A DNA stretch of 6,183 nt from Candidatus Bathyarchaeota archaeon (GTDB lineage Archaea > Thermoproteota > Bathyarchaeia > RBG-16-48-13 > GCA-020355125), in assembly GCA_030670615.1 (NCBI GenBank), contig DAOVBJ010000059.1, forward strand, positions 1-6,183, given 5' to 3'. The notes beneath the pieces were generated by a model. That model did no database searches and had not been told where the DNA came from. It saw only the letters and a list, made by a program, of their open reading frames with translations. Below are positions 5,230 to 6,183 of the stretch, piece by piece (within the stretch, counting starts at the first letter, position 1; each line of letters begins with the position of its first letter). Position numbers and translations under genes: made by a program.

Positions 5230-6183
5230 TTGACTAAACCAAAAGTTCTCATCAATCGTGCGTTGTATGAACGATACGATAAAATCGGTCAAATCTTAGG
5301 TCCCATTGCTGAAATAGTGTTTACCGACCGACAAAAGTATGAGGAACAGGTTGCTGACGCAGTAGGTATGATCGGTGGAAGAATTACGGAGGAGGTGCTT
5401 CAGATGGCTCCTAACCTCAAAATCGTTGCGAGATACGGCGTTGGCTACGATGATTGTGACGTAGAGGCCATGACGCGACATCAAGTGTATCTGAGTCATA
5501 CTCCCGGCGTTCTTTCGGACGCGGTAGCAGATATGGCAATAGCTCTTCTATTAGCCGTTGACAGGCAATTAGTCAACTGTGATGCCTATGTAAGGTCAGG
5601 TTGGGCGGATAGGGCTCCGGGTCGTCCTTCCTTTGGCGTTGATTTACGAGGAAAAACTGTTGGCATCATCGGTTTGGGTAGAATCGGCTTCGAGATGGCG
5701 AAGAGGTGCGTGAAGGGCTTCGATATGAAGCTCATTTACTATGACCTCTATCCCAACAAGAGAGCTGAAGAGGAGCTGGGGGCTGAACGCAGGTCTTTGG
5801 AGGAAGTCATGAAGGAATCGGACTTCATCTCAATTCACGTCGCGTTAACTGCTCAGACCCGGGGAGTGATCGGTGAAAAGCAGCTTAAGCTGATGAAAAA
5901 GACGGCTTACATCATCAACACTTCTAGAGGTCCAGTCATAAACCAAGTAGACCTTACAAAGGTTCTGTCTGAAGGTGCTATTGCCGGAGCCGGCCTCGAC
6001 GTCTTTGAGAAAGAGCCGATCCCGCTAGATGATCCTTTGCTGAAGCTTAAAAACGTCGTTTTAGCTCCTCACCAAGCCTCCGTGACGAATGAAGCTCGAG
6101 AGGGCATGGCGGTCTGCGATGCGGAGAACATAGCGGCTGTGCTGAAGGGTGAATTACCGCCGCCAAACGCCGTCCCCGAGCAA
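5230..6183 (+). CDS. D-2-hydroxyacid dehydrogenase (glyoxylate reductase/PGDH-like), 3' end cut by window
   Basis: This enzyme family reduces 2-oxoacids such as glyoxylate or hydroxypyruvate, or oxidises D-2-hydroxyacids, with NAD(P)H. The 318 residues present include the N-terminal substrate half (VARYGVGYDD, 66-75, and TPGVLSDAVAD, 91-101) and the nucleotide fold with GLGRIG (148-153). Asp172 ends the second strand, pointing to NAD(H). The catalytic set is Arg233 (NTSRGPV), Glu262 (EKEP) and His281 (APHQAS). The Arg-Glu spacing of 29 equals that of E. coli SerA (240/269). The sequence most resembles archaeal glyoxylate reductase, and ending in KGELPPPNAVPEQ it is near the usual C-terminus, so only a few residues are missing. 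The start is TTG, with GGTGAT 3 nt before it; the frame is closed by TGA at 5179-5181, and no ATG or GTG lies between. The substrate is not decided by the sequence. The neighbourhood suggests sugar-acid or C2/C3 oxoacid metabolism. Confidence 0.87.
   Translation, partial: MTKPKVLINRALYERYDKIGQILGPIAEIVFTDRQKYEEQVADAVGMIGGRITEEVLQMAPNLKIVARYGVGYDDCDVEAMTRHQVYLSHTPGVLSDAVADMAIALLLAVDRQLVNCDAYVRSGWADRAPGRPSFGVDLRGKTVGIIGLGRIGFEMAKRCVKGFDMKLIYYDLYPNKRAEEELGAERRSLEEVMKESDFISIHVALTAQTRGVIGEKQLKLMKKTAYIINTSRGPVINQVDLTKVLSEGAIAGAGLDVFEKEPIPLDDPLLKLKNVVLAPHQASVTNEAREGMAVCDAENIAAVLKGELPPPNAVPEQ

Noticed and set aside
1..6183. CRISPR array, insertion sequence or prophage
   Set aside because: No regularly spaced repeats, transposase, terminal repeats with target duplications, or phage genes are visible.

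Overview
The window looks archaeal. It encodes a member of the monomethylamine methyltransferase (MtmB) family. Genes are preceded by GGTGAT/GAGGTG-type ribosome binding sites and AT-rich TATA-like elements, and composition is moderate GC. An uncultured methyl-metabolising archaeon such as a Bathyarchaeia-like lineage would fit, but no marker gene here proves the taxon.

Layout: (a) 1-373 is non-coding and starts with CTAGCTAG-type repeats. (b) 392-1549 and 1559-1855 (+) are the large catalytic subunit and small SAF-domain subunit of a split UxaA-family sugar-acid dehydratase (altronate/galactarate dehydratase or sulfolactate lyase type), in one operon. (c) 1856-2044 is a convergent intergenic gap with two short hairpins. 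(d) 2045-3037 (-) is a mannonate dehydratase (UxuA/ManD) family TIM-barrel protein. (e) 3038-3505 holds the frameshifted C-terminal remnant of a zinc-type alcohol/polyol dehydrogenase and a palindromic TATA-like element. (f) 3506-4951 (-) is an MtmB-family corrinoid methyltransferase with no pyrrolysine: alanine occupies the position of the MtmB pyrrolysine. (g) 4952-5229 is a divergent promoter region with another CTAGCTAG palindrome. (h) 5230-6183 (+) is a glyoxylate-reductase/phosphoglycerate-dehydrogenase-like D-2-hydroxyacid dehydrogenase starting at TTG. It runs off the window but is almost complete.

How they may work together: mannonate and altronate dehydratases both make 2-keto-3-deoxygluconate, from the glucuronate and galacturonate branches respectively. 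The locus therefore reads as a hexuronate/aldonate catabolism island with dehydrogenases and a methyl-removing enzyme. The most interesting idea is that the Pyl-less MtmB homologue strips a methyl group from a methylated compound (possibly a methylated sugar acid or a small methylated amine) and feeds it to a corrinoid pathway. This link is inferred from gene neighbourhood only. No corrinoid protein, transporter, KDG kinase or aldolase is in the window.
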